From contig OX460916.1 of the NCBI GenBank assembly GCA_949788275.1, forward strand, positions 1,488,001-1,552,000: DNA of 64,000 nucleotides, given 5' to 3'. A model generated the notes under the pieces. The model had not been told where the DNA came from, made no database searches, and saw only the letters and a program-made list of their open reading frames with translations. The position numbers and the translations under genes were made by a program. Origin of the DNA: Weeksellaceae bacterium. Lineage in GTDB: Bacteria; Bacteroidota; Bacteroidia; Flavobacteriales; Weeksellaceae. Below are positions 25,350 to 33,641 of the stretch, in pieces. The number at the start of each line of letters is the position of its first letter. Within the stretch, counting starts at the first letter, position 1.

Positions 25350-25395
25350 TATAAGGTTTATAGGCGTTTTTAATAAAACGATCTACAAACCTTAT
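25350..25395. other. Long intergenic hairpin between EamA and fabH genes
   Basis: ATAAGGTTTATAG and GCGTTTT on one side pair with AAAACG and CTACAAACCTTAT on the other around a TAAT loop; as minus-strand RNA the only imperfect pair of the outer stem is a G-U wobble. There is no T-tract after it on the minus strand, so it is more like a structured 3' end or processing signal of the EamA mRNA than a standard terminator. Confidence 0.5.
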
Positions 25396-25421
25396 TATAG
25401 GTGAATTTAGAGTCTGAAAGT

Positions 25422-26312
25422 TTAAATAGCGGTTGTTTTTTTGGAGGAAAAGCGATTTTTGACCAAACCATTGACAATAATAGATAAAATCATAACACCT
25501 GTAGCTATATAAAAAATAGGCGTCATTTTCTCGGATTCGCCAAACATAATACTGGCCAAAATAATTCCGTAAACGGGCTCCATATTGACGTTTAATAAAA
25601 TGGTGTACGAGCTAAAATATTGATAAAGGTTAACAAATTCAACTTGAGCAAAAGCGGTAAAGAAAACACCCAAAATGACTAACCAACCGAAATTAGACCA
25701 ACCTACGTTAAAAATTTCGACAAAACCAGCGGGTTGAAAAAAGATGAGAATTAGATTAATCATGATAAATCCACCGATCATTTCATAAAAAGTCATGTTG
25801 GTTGGACTCACATCATCTTTCAGCTTTGAATTTAATACTGAAAAAAGAGCCGATAAAAAACTACAAATAACGCCATAAATGACACCTAATTTATATTCGG
25901 GTGAAGCTCTAAAAATCATTACCACACAGAAAGAGACGATAAGGGCCAAAACAATTTCGAGAATTTTAATTTTTCGTTTAAAAAAGATCGGTTCAAGGAC
26001 TGATGTAAATAGGGCCCCCATGGAAAGTGTACTTAATGCAATGGCTACATTGGAAACTTTAATGGATTGGTAGAATGTAAACCAATGGAGACCAATAATG
26101 GCACCAATACCAAACAGATACAGCATTTGTTTGGTGGTTACACGGGCGTCTAATTTTTTAAATCGGATATAGATAAAAATAGCAATTGCAGCAATTAACA
26201 ATCTATACCACACTATTGGTAATGCAGCAACTGTAATTAACTTTCCGAATACACCTGTAAATCCCCATAACAGGACCAAAAACTGTAAGCGCAATTGTAC
26301 TTTTGAAATCAT
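25422..26312 (-). CDS. EamA/DMT family transporter
   Basis: 296-residue membrane protein with ten hydrophobic segments in two EamA repeats (about 1-140 and 150-290), the drug/metabolite transporter superfamily. The conserved 'LLWGFTGVFGKL' opens repeat 1 and 'NVNMEPVYGIILASIMFGE' is the usual end of repeat 2. I use ATG 26312 because the longer frame starts with TTG at 26330. An exact -7 match on the minus strand lies at 26328-26335 (TAGTTTTG). Substrate unknown. Confidence 0.85.
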   Translation of the reverse strand: MISKVQLRLQFLVLLWGFTGVFGKLITVAALPIVWYRLLIAAIAIFIYIRFKKLDARVTTKQMLYLFGIGAIIGLHWFTFYQSIKVSNVAIALSTLSMGALFTSVLEPIFFKRKIKILEIVLALIVSFCVVMIFRASPEYKLGVIYGVICSFLSALFSVLNSKLKDDVSPTNMTFYEMIGGFIMINLILIFFQPAGFVEIFNVGWSNFGWLVILGVFFTAFAQVEFVNLYQYFSSYTILLNVNMEPVYGIILASIMFGESEKMTPIFYIATGVMILSIIVNGLVKNRFSSKKTTAI

Positions 26313-26327
26313 ATGGACAAATTTTGA

Positions 26328-26335
26328 CAAAACTA
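26328..26335 (-). promoter_or_regulatory. Putative -7 promoter element of the EamA gene
   Basis: The minus strand reads TAGTTTTG, fitting TAnnTTTG, 15 bases upstream of ATG 26312. This also argues against the TTG start at 26330. Confidence 0.4.
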
Positions 26336-26460
26336 CGTTTACTTCGTCAATTTAAGTATATCTAAAGCATAATTATTACCAATATTAAATTAAGGTTAAT
26401 TTTTGGTAAATATTTCAGGGTAAATGGATAATTTGTAATTTCGAACCCTTAATTAAAACC

Positions 26461-27264
26461 ATGGATTTTAGTATTTTCTTACAGCCTGATGCGCTAATTG
26501 CATTATTTACTTTAACAATGTTAGAAATTGTTTTAGGAATTGACAATATAGTATTTATCTCGATTCTATCGGGAAAGCTGCCTTTAGAGCAGCAGAAGAA
26601 AGCTCGTCAATTAGGTCTTTTCTTAGCTATGTTTACTCGTGTATTACTATTGTTCTCTTTAAGTTGGGTAATGAGTTTAACCACTCCCCTATTTAACGTT
26701 GGTCAATGGCTAGGTTTAAGCGATCCGGATTGGTTAGAGAAACTAGCCATATCAGGTAGGGATTTAATTTTATTAATTGGAGGATTATTTCTGATTTATA
26801 AATCGACTGTAGAGATACACCATAAATTAGAAGGAGTTGTGGAAGAAAATGGATCGGTAAAAGTGCATTCGTTTCTTGGAACCATTGTTCAGATTCTGAT
26901 ATTAGACGTTGTTTTTTCGTTAGATTCTGTTATTACGGCTGTTGGGATGGCCGAGAACATTGAAGTAATGATTGCGGCTGTTGTTATTGCGGTTATCGTG
27001 ATGATGATCTCAGCTAGTGCAGTCAGTAATTTTGTAAACGATCATCCGACAGTTAAAATGCTCGCTTTATCGTTTTTACTTCTTATTGGCGTATCCTTAA
27101 TTGCAGAAGGTTTTGATCAACATATATCGAAAGGTTATATTTACTTTGCGATGGGCTTCTCGGTTTTAGTTGAGTTCTTAAATCTACGTATGAAAAAGAA
27201 AGCTATTAACCCGATTGGTATTCGAAATATGATGGAAAACGAAGGTGAGCAGAAAAAAGATTAA
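26461..27264 (+). CDS. TerC family membrane protein
   Basis: 267-residue integral membrane protein of the TerC/Alx family with seven to eight membrane segments. Conserved acidic membrane motifs are present: LEIVLGIDNIVFISIL (about 22-37) and VFSLDSVITAVGMAE (about 155-170). Relatives are linked to manganese export and to metallation of exported proteins. The 130 bases upstream do not show the yybP-ykoY riboswitch pattern that precedes some homologues elsewhere. Ends in a strong terminator. Confidence 0.88.
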   Translation: MDFSIFLQPDALIALFTLTMLEIVLGIDNIVFISILSGKLPLEQQKKARQLGLFLAMFTRVLLLFSLSWVMSLTTPLFNVGQWLGLSDPDWLEKLAISGRDLILLIGGLFLIYKSTVEIHHKLEGVVEENGSVKVHSFLGTIVQILILDVVFSLDSVITAVGMAENIEVMIAAVVIAVIVMMISASAVSNFVNDHPTVKMLALSFLLLIGVSLIAEGFDQHISKGYIYFAMGFSVLVEFLNLRMKKKAINPIGIRNMMENEGEQKKD

Positions 27265-27323
27265 CCATTTATGAATAAAGCAAAATTGAAATACCTAGGA
27301 GTTTCAATGTGATGATCTATGCG

Positions 27324-27350
27324 AAGGCCTCTTTTAAAGAGGCCTTTTTT
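27324..27350 (+). terminator. Intrinsic terminator after terC-like gene
   Basis: Stem AAGGCCTCTTT / AAAGAGGCCTT followed by TTTTTT. The T-tract runs into the promoter of the next gene. Confidence 0.88.
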
Positions 27351-27352
27351 AT

Positions 27353-27360
27353 TACCTTTG
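27353..27360 (+). promoter_or_regulatory. -7 element placed 4 bases before a start codon
   Basis: TACCTTTG, exact TAnnTTTG, ends four bases before ATG 27365. A transcript from it would have almost no 5' leader. Confidence 0.5.
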
Positions 27361-27364
27361 CCGT

Positions 27365-28165
27365 ATGAATAAAACGCCGATTAAATTAGTGGTCACCGAT
27401 ATGGACGGTACCTTATTAAATTCGAACCATGAATTACCTTCCGATTTCTTTGAAGTCTATGAAAGTCTTAAAAAAGAAGGCATTTTGTTTGTAGCGGCCA
27501 GTGGCCGACAATATGAAAGTTTAGTCCATTATTTTGATTCCATTCAAAATGAAATGGCTTTTTTAGCCGAGAATGGAAGTTACGTTGTTTATAAAGGTGA
27601 AGAGTTATTTATCGATTCCATTCCATTAGAAATGGTACACCAAGTAATTGATCAGGTTCGACAAATTCCAGAAGCACAAATCGTTTTATGTACAAAAAAT
27701 AAAGCTTTTATAGAGAGTAAGGATGAGTCATTTATAAAAGAGTTTTCTCATTTTTATTACAATTCTGCACAAGTGAATGACTTAAAAGAAATTGTGGGTC
27801 ATTCGGTTATAAAATTGGCAATACATCATGCAAAAAGTAGTGAAGAATACATTTACCCCTACATTGGAACTGATTCGTTAAATGGAATAAAGGTCGTTGT
27901 TTCGGGTCAAAACTGGTTGGATGTAATGAATTCCGATACGAATAAAGGGAAGGCATTAAAAAAATTACAAGAGCAATTAGCCATTAAAGATGAAGAGACG
28001 ATTGTTTTTGGCGATTATATGAATGACCTTGAAATGCTATCGAATAGCATCAATAGTTATGCCATGGCCAATGCTCATCCTGAAGTTAAAAAAATCGCTC
28101 GCTACGAAACCGTGTCTAACAACGATGGTGGAGTTATAAAGGTTCTTAAAAATTTAACACACTAA
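27365..28165 (+). CDS. Cof-type HAD-IIB family phosphatase
   Basis: 266-residue cytosolic HAD phosphatase. Motif I TDMDGTLL (nucleophile Asp12, acid Asp14), motif II 'AASGRQ' near 43, motif III Lys in 'NKGKALKKL' near 197 and motif IV FGDYMNDLEML near 217. The C2B cap between residues 85 and 185 places it in the Cof/YidA group, which dephosphorylates sugar phosphates, FMN or pyridoxal phosphate. Substrate not known. Probably leaderless mRNA. Confidence 0.88.
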   Translation: MNKTPIKLVVTDMDGTLLNSNHELPSDFFEVYESLKKEGILFVAASGRQYESLVHYFDSIQNEMAFLAENGSYVVYKGEELFIDSIPLEMVHQVIDQVRQIPEAQIVLCTKNKAFIESKDESFIKEFSHFYYNSAQVNDLKEIVGHSVIKLAIHHAKSSEEYIYPYIGTDSLNGIKVVVSGQNWLDVMNSDTNKGKALKKLQEQLAIKDEETIVFGDYMNDLEMLSNSINSYAMANAHPEVKKIARYETVSNNDGGVIKVLKNLTH

Positions 28166-28229
28166 TTTTAAAAAACATTGGATAATTCCAAAATTATTTA
28201 TTAAATTCGGGCAAAGAAGCCACCCTATT

Positions 28230-29087
28230 ATGCCACGTTACAAATCAATACCTTACGCCACAATTACCCTCCTATTTTGTTTACTGATTATGTCGTGTAA
28301 ATTCGAAGAATTTTCGATGGAGCAACCTTTAGATCAAAAGGAGGTCTTGTCGAATACAATTACACCAAAAGACAGTGTTTTAATACCAGCATTGCTATCT
28401 ATAGATGAAGAAATTGATAGTACGAAACAATATGTTTATTTAACTTTTGATGATGGGCCATATGTTGGTAGCAAAAAGATTAACCAAATTATTCAAGAAG
28501 AGAATGTTAAGGCAACCGTCTTTTTAGTGGGTTTTAATGCCTACACCAAAGATTTAAATCAATACGTTGAAGATTACAAGCAAAATAGCAATTTAGAAAT
28601 TGCGAATCATACTTTTTCTCATGCGCGTAATCACTATACCAAATATTATAGTGACCCCGCTGCTGTGTTAAAAGATATCCAGAAAAATGAAAGTGTTTTA
28701 AAATTAGAAAATCGTTTGGTGCGTTTGCCTGGCCGAAATGTTTGGCGTACAGCGAATCGTAAAAAGGACGATTTTGATAAACAATCCAAAGTCACTGCAG
28801 ACCTCATAGCTGACAATCAGTACATGATCTATGGCTGGGACTATGAATGGTTGCGTTCACACGCAAAAGCTCCTCTAAGTCCTCCTAAATCAATTTATGA
28901 TGGAATTATCACCCGTCTAGCTAACGATAGTACTTTCGAGAAAAATCATTTGGTAATTTTAATGCATGACGATATGTTTGATAAGGATGAAGATGCTCAA
29001 AAATTGCGAGAACTGATTGGAATGCTAAAAGAAAATAAAAAAATTGTTTTGCAAGTGATCTCTAAATACCCGAGTAAACTGAGTTAA
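28230..29087 (+). CDS. Polysaccharide deacetylase family lipoprotein
   Basis: 285-residue exported lipoprotein: signal ending in lipobox LIMSC (Cys23), then a NodB-type deacetylase domain. Motif 1 TFDDGP (72-77, with Asp74 and Asp75) and motif 2 HTFSH (His127, His131) give the metal-binding triad; 'RLPGR' near 168 and 'ILMHDD' near 255 match motifs 3 and 5. It likely removes acetyl groups from surface polysaccharide or peptidoglycan at the outer face of a membrane. Single gene; substrate unknown. Confidence 0.85.
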   Translation: MPRYKSIPYATITLLFCLLIMSCKFEEFSMEQPLDQKEVLSNTITPKDSVLIPALLSIDEEIDSTKQYVYLTFDDGPYVGSKKINQIIQEENVKATVFLVGFNAYTKDLNQYVEDYKQNSNLEIANHTFSHARNHYTKYYSDPAAVLKDIQKNESVLKLENRLVRLPGRNVWRTANRKKDDFDKQSKVTADLIADNQYMIYGWDYEWLRSHAKAPLSPPKSIYDGIITRLANDSTFEKNHLVILMHDDMFDKDEDAQKLRELIGMLKENKKIVLQVISKYPSKLS

Positions 29088-29199
29088 TTGGTTCTTATCA
29101 TTATTTATAAATAATTCATTTTTAACAAAATAGAAACACTCTTATTTTAATTCGATTAATTGTTTTTTATCATTATATTTATTTTAAATAATAAATAAA

Positions 29200-29856
29200 A
29201 TGAACTACCTAAACCGTTTAGTAAAAAACTTTAAAACAAAACAAGACCAGAAATTACCTATTCCAAAAATTTATCCCTTTGTCATGCACCCCAAAGAGAT
29301 TGAATTATTCAGAAAGTATATTCAATCATCAAAAAACTACCTTGAATTTGGTTTAGGTGGGAGTACAATTTATACTTTGATACACTCTGAATGTATCATT
29401 TATTGCGTAGACTCTAACCAATCATGGCTAGATTTTATGAAAAAATACACGATAATACAAAATCATTACGGCAAACGTTTGAATGTTTTTTTAGAAAATA
29501 TTGGCCCAACAAAAGAATGGGGATTTCCAGTTGACGAAACACACAAAGAACTATTTCCTGATTTTTCAAAAAATATCTACAATCACATTCCAACAGAAGA
29601 CATTGATTTGGTTTTGATTGATGGACGTTTTCGAGTAGCTTGTGCACTTATGGCCGTGATTCAGTTTTATACTAAAAGAGAGCATGTTCATATTATGATT
29701 CACGATTATACAATTCGCTCGGAATATACAACTATTGAAAAATACCTTGAACGAATAGATGGTATTGATACGCTTATGGTTTTTAAAATTAAAAAAGAAG
29801 TTGACTTAGATGAGGCATGGCAAGAGTATGCCAACTATCAATACATGCCTAATTAA
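29200..29856 (+). CDS. Methyltransferase-like protein
   Basis: 218-residue cytosolic protein with a Rossmann-type SAM-binding signature: YLEFGLGGSTI (about 47-57) as motif I, CVDSNQSW as the acidic end of strand 2, and DLVLIDGRFRVACAL near 146 as the strand-4 region, then IHDYT. No target-specific domain is visible. Its DNA is clearly more A+T-rich than its neighbours and it is flanked by AT-rich gaps, so it may have been acquired by transfer. Similar proteins occur in glycan-modification loci, but none is next to it. Confidence 0.55.
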   Translation: MNYLNRLVKNFKTKQDQKLPIPKIYPFVMHPKEIELFRKYIQSSKNYLEFGLGGSTIYTLIHSECIIYCVDSNQSWLDFMKKYTIIQNHYGKRLNVFLENIGPTKEWGFPVDETHKELFPDFSKNIYNHIPTEDIDLVLIDGRFRVACALMAVIQFYTKREHVHIMIHDYTIRSEYTTIEKYLERIDGIDTLMVFKIKKEVDLDEAWQEYANYQYMPN

Positions 29857-29891
29857 CTTCAGGCTTTTCTGTCTTAATGCTCTATGTTTTT

Positions 29892-29931
29892 TGTCAATTT
29901 GGCAGAATCAGTGCCCTTGGTATTCTATTTG
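29892..29931 (+). promoter_or_regulatory. Promoter/operator region of htpG with inverted repeat
   Basis: Imperfect palindrome TGTCAATTTGGCA (29892-29904, arms TGTCAA / TTGGCA) contains a TTTGG -33 box; 21 bases on is TCTATTTG (29924-29931), a one-mismatch -7 box. The arrangement suggests that a repressor or heat-shock regulator could control htpG here. Confidence 0.45.
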
Positions 29932-29974
29932 TCTAAATAAGATGATAATATCAAAAACTTAAATAATCTATACA

Positions 29975-31849
29975 ATGAGCAAAGGAAGTATTAATGTATC
30001 GGTGGAAAATATTTTTCCCTTAATTAAAAAATTCTTATACAGTGATCACGAAATCTTTTTACGTGAGTTAGTTTCAAATGCAACAGATGCTACTTTAAAA
30101 CTAAAACACTTATGCAACATTGGCGAAGCTAAAGTAGAATACGGTCAACCGATGATTGAAGTAAAGATCGATCGCGACAATTCTACCTTACACATCATTG
30201 ATCAGGGATTGGGGATGACTTCTGAGGAGGTTGAAAAATACATTAACCAAGTTGCTTTTTCTGGGGCAGAAGAATTTATCAACCAACACCAAGATGCTGA
30301 TGGAATTATCGGTCATTTCGGATTGGGATTCTACTCGGCGTTTATGGTGGCTGACAAAGTTGAAATCATTACCAAGTCGTTTAAAGACGATGCCGCAGTT
30401 CACTGGACGTGTGATGGATCACCTGAGTTCACTTTAGAGCCTTCTGATAAAACTAGCCGTGGTACCGAAATCATTTTACATATAGCTGAAGATTCTAAAG
30501 AATTTTTAGACGAATATAAAATCCGTGAATTATTATTAAAGTATAATAAATTTATGCCTATTCCGATTAAATTCGGAACTCGAAAAGAAACCCTTCCTTT
30601 ACCTGAAGGAGCTGCAGAAGATGCTAAAGCGGAAGAAATTGAGGTGGATGACATTATCAATAATCCGACACCTGCTTGGACTAAAATGCCCGCTGATTTA
30701 ACCGATGAAGATTACACGGCTTTTTACCGTGAATTGTATCCAATGCAATTTGATGAACCATTATTTCATATTCATTTAAATGTTGATTACCCGTTCAATT
30801 TAACTGGAATTTTATTCTTCCCTAAATTAGGTAACAACATTAATATCGATAAGGATAAGATTCAATTGTACCAGAATCAGGTCTTTGTAACCGATGAAGT
30901 AAAAGGGATTGTTCCAGACTTTTTAATGTTATTACGCGGGGTAATTGATTCACCTGATATTCCATTAAACGTTTCCCGTTCTTACTTACAAGCCGATGGT
31001 GCTGTAAAGAAAATCTCTGCCCATATCACCAAAAAAGTAGCTGATAAAATGGCTTCCTTAATGAATCAAAACCGAGCGGATTTTGAACAAAAATGGAACG
31101 ACATTAAAGTGGTTATTGAATATGGAATGGTTAGCGAAGATAAATTTTTCGAGAAATCAGATAAGTTTGCCCTGTACCCAACAGTTGATGGAAAATACTT
31201 TACATGGGCCGAGTTAACAGAAAAGATTAAGGACCAACAAACCAATAAAGATGGTAAAGTCGTGGTTTTATATACATCGGATGTCGATGGACAAGATCAA
31301 TATATTGAAATAGCAAAAGAGAAAGGGTATGAAGTGATCTTATTGGATTCTCCTATTGCCTCTCACTTAATTCAGAAATTAGAGCAAAGCAAAGAAAATG
31401 TAACTTTTGTTCGTGTGGATGCTGACCATATCAATAATTTGATTGAAAAAGACGAAGTGAAGATTTCTAAACTTTCTGATGAAGCAAAAACTCAATTAAC
31501 AACAGCGATTACAGAGACTATAGACAACAAGTCGTACACTATTCAATTAGAAGACTTAAGCGCGTCTGATGCACCATTTATTATTACAGAATCGGAGTTT
31601 ATGCGTCGAATGAAAGATATGCAACAAACAGGTGGCGCAAGCATGTTTGGTGGTAACTTCCCTGAGATGTTTAATGTGGTGGTGAATTCGAATTCAGATT
31701 TAGCTTCTGAAATCCTTGCAACAGAATCAAAAGAAGAAAAAGAAGCCTTGATTAAGCAAGCGTTGGATTTAGCTAAACTTTCAAAAGGATTACTAAAAGG
31801 AAAAGAGTTGACAAACTTTATCAATAGAAGTTTTAAAAACATCAAATAA
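29975..31849 (+). CDS. htpG: Molecular chaperone HtpG (Hsp90)
   Basis: 624-residue cytosolic Hsp90. The GHKL ATPase domain has 'RELVSNATDAT' (catalytic Glu and Asn), 'IDQGLGMT' (DxGxG type) and 'GHFGLGFYSAFMV' (ATP lid end), all in the first 130 residues. The middle domain has 'LNVSRSYLQ' with the conserved catalytic Arg; the C-terminal dimerisation domain follows, without the eukaryotic MEEVD tail. Length is normal. Ends in a terminator at 31875-31908. Confidence 0.95.
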   Translation: MSKGSINVSVENIFPLIKKFLYSDHEIFLRELVSNATDATLKLKHLCNIGEAKVEYGQPMIEVKIDRDNSTLHIIDQGLGMTSEEVEKYINQVAFSGAEEFINQHQDADGIIGHFGLGFYSAFMVADKVEIITKSFKDDAAVHWTCDGSPEFTLEPSDKTSRGTEIILHIAEDSKEFLDEYKIRELLLKYNKFMPIPIKFGTRKETLPLPEGAAEDAKAEEIEVDDIINNPTPAWTKMPADLTDEDYTAFYRELYPMQFDEPLFHIHLNVDYPFNLTGILFFPKLGNNINIDKDKIQLYQNQVFVTDEVKGIVPDFLMLLRGVIDSPDIPLNVSRSYLQADGAVKKISAHITKKVADKMASLMNQNRADFEQKWNDIKVVIEYGMVSEDKFFEKSDKFALYPTVDGKYFTWAELTEKIKDQQTNKDGKVVVLYTSDVDGQDQYIEIAKEKGYEVILLDSPIASHLIQKLEQSKENVTFVRVDADHINNLIEKDEVKISKLSDEAKTQLTTAITETIDNKSYTIQLEDLSASDAPFIITESEFMRRMKDMQQTGGASMFGGNFPEMFNVVVNSNSDLASEILATESKEEKEALIKQALDLAKLSKGLLKGKELTNFINRSFKNIK

Positions 31850-31874
31850 CACACTGGTTTACAGTGATTCTAAA

Positions 31875-31908
31875 AAGCCTTATTATTTAATTAATAAGGC
31901 TTTTTTTT
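31875..31908 (+). terminator. Intrinsic terminator of htpG
   Basis: Perfect 11-bp stem AAGCCTTATTA / TAATAAGGCTT, loop TTTAAT, then eight T. Confidence 0.9.
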
Positions 31909-31922
31909 ATAGAATAATTCTT

Positions 31923-31930
31923 TAAGTTTG
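31923..31930 (+). promoter_or_regulatory. Putative -7 promoter element
   Basis: TAAGTTTG matches TAnnTTTG, 21 bases before ATG 31952. Confidence 0.45.
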
Positions 31931-31951
31931 TAAAACCAACCTTAGAATTCA

Positions 31952-32713
31952 ATGCTTATGTCGACCGCTTTCAAGCGTATAAGAACGCCCTATATTATTT
32001 TGTTCATGGTTAGTTCATGGGCTTATGCACAAAACCAAGAACCCCTTAATTCAGATCGTCCCGATCAGAGCGATGGGACCTATACCCTAACCAAAAATAG
32101 TTATCAATTGGAAAATGGATTTTCATTTACCGATGACGATAAAGATTATTATGCCCATGAGTATATGTTGCGCTATGGGTTAACGCCCACTACAGAATTA
32201 CGTTTTATAGCCGAATTTGGTTCTGAACAAGGCGATTGGAAGTTAAACCCGTTAGGACTGAGTGTAAAACAAGCATTGGTGCAGAATGAAGGGATTCGAC
32301 CAGCCATTACGGCGGTGGGTTATCTCTACATTCCAGGAACAGCAAGCTTAGATAACAAACCCAAAGAGCTTCCGTTATCCGTTTTACTGGCTTTTGAGAA
32401 CGAATTATCGCCACGGCTATCCCTTGGGTATAATATTGGCTTAGCTTACGATGGTGACGATTACGATGAGAATTGGGTAAGCACCGCAGCGCTTAGTTAT
32501 TCATTGAGTAAAAAAGTGGATTTTTTTGTTGAATACTATGGCAGTTATAAAAAAGATGACGATCCATTGGATGATGATTATGAAAATGGATTTGACGGGG
32601 GAATTTTATGGGGAATAAATCCCAATTTTCAACTCGATATGGCCATTGGAAAGGCCTTGAACGAACCCGATGAATTTACCCTTACGGTAGGATTATCGTA
32701 TCGTTTTCAGTGA
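31952..32713 (+). CDS. Outer-membrane beta-barrel protein, Phenol_MetA_deg-like
   Basis: 253-residue protein with signal peptide (ending WAYAQ; start at 31952 or ATG 31958). The first mature segment is 'LNSDRPDQSDGTYTL', then alternating amphipathic strands to a terminal aromatic residue ('GLSYRFQ'), the signature of an outer-membrane barrel. This matches the family often annotated as transporter or phenol MetA pathway-like protein, a name that says little about its substrate. Converges on the sdh operon through a shared terminator region. Confidence 0.72.
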   Translation: MLMSTAFKRIRTPYIILFMVSSWAYAQNQEPLNSDRPDQSDGTYTLTKNSYQLENGFSFTDDDKDYYAHEYMLRYGLTPTTELRFIAEFGSEQGDWKLNPLGLSVKQALVQNEGIRPAITAVGYLYIPGTASLDNKPKELPLSVLLAFENELSPRLSLGYNIGLAYDGDDYDENWVSTAALSYSLSKKVDFFVEYYGSYKKDDDPLDDDYENGFDGGILWGINPNFQLDMAIGKALNEPDEFTLTVGLSYRFQ

Positions 32714-32742
32714 TATTAATCTCGCAATACCATTTTAAAACA

Positions 32743-32776
32743 TAAAAAAAGAGTAGATGGGCTTCCATCTACTCTT
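32743..32776 (-). terminator. Intrinsic terminator of the sdh operon
   Basis: Stem AGAGTAGATGG / CCATCTACTCT with a 4-base loop; on the minus strand it is followed by TTTTTTTATG. A weaker T-run on the plus side may serve the converging gene. Confidence 0.88.
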
Positions 32777-32804
32777 TCTATATATGATTACGTAATGTAA
32801 TTTA

Positions 32805-33581
32805 TTATGCTGTTTCTTCTGAACATACTTTAGCAGATAAGAACTCACGGTTCATACGAGCGATGTTTTCTAGCGAAATTCCTTTTGGACATTCAACTTC
32901 ACAAGCACCGGTATTGGTACAGTTACCAAAGCCTTCATGATCCATCTGCGCAACCATTTTCTGTGCACGACGAGAAGCTTCGATACGACCTTGCGGTAAT
33001 AAAGCGAATTGAGAAACCTTTGCACCAACGAATAACATGGCTGATCCATTTTTACAAGTCGCTACACAAGCACCACAACCAATACACGTCGCTGCATCAA
33101 ATGCATCATCAGCTGCTTTCTTGTTAATTGGAATAGCATTAGCGTCGACTGTTCTACCTGAAGTATTCACAGAAACATAAGCACCAGCTTGTTGGATACG
33201 GTCAAAAGCAGAACGATCAACAATTAAATCTTTGATAACTGGGAATGCAGCTGATCTCCAAGGTTCGATGTAAATCGTTTCCCCATCTTTGAACATACGC
33301 ATATGCAATTGACACGTTGTTACTCCAGAATCTGGTCCGTGTGCTTGTCCATTGATAAAAAGAGAACACATTCCACAAATTCCTTCACGACAATCGTGAT
33401 CAAATGCGATAGGTTCTTTTCCTTCTTCTATTAACTGCTCGTTTAGCATATCTAACATTTCAAGGAAAGAGCTATCCGTCGACACCTCTTTTAAAGAATA
33501 TGTTTCCATTTTCCCTTGCGTGTTCGCGTTTTTTTGACGCCAAATTTTCAGCGTTATGCTAATATTTTTTGATGATGCCAT
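32805..33581 (-). CDS. sdhB: Succinate dehydrogenase/fumarate reductase iron-sulfur subunit
   Basis: 258-residue subunit carrying three Fe-S centres: [2Fe-2S] ligands in CREGICGMC plus a later Cys, [4Fe-4S] in [11 protein letters not shown], and [3Fe-4S] in the [15 protein letters not shown] stretch. I place the start at ATG 33581 (MASSKN); the longer frame to 33632 adds 17 unlikely residues. Last gene of the operon sdhC-sdhA-sdhB, typical of the Bacteroidetes three-subunit quinone-linked enzyme of the TCA cycle. Confidence 0.95.
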   Translation of the reverse strand: MASSKNISITLKIWRQKNANTQGKMETYSLKEVSTDSSFLEMLDMLNEQLIEEGKEPIAFDHDCREGICGMCSLFINGQAHGPDSGVTTCQLHMRMFKDGETIYIEPWRSAAFPVIKDLIVDRSAFDRIQQAGAYVSVNTSGRTVDANAIPINKKAADDAFDAATCIGCGACVATCKNGSAMLFVGAKVSQFALLPQGRIEASRRAQKMVAQMDHEGFGNCTNTGACEVECPKGISLENIARMNREFLSAKVCSEETA

Positions 33582-33641
33582 AATTCTATATGATATTTTG
33601 ACAAGTGATTGAGCAGAAGACTGCTCAATCATTTGATTTAA

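Noticed and set aside
26331-26460. yybP-ykoY manganese riboswitch upstream of the TerC gene
   Set aside because: TerC homologues elsewhere have it, but the expected conserved loops and stems are not visible in these 130 bases.
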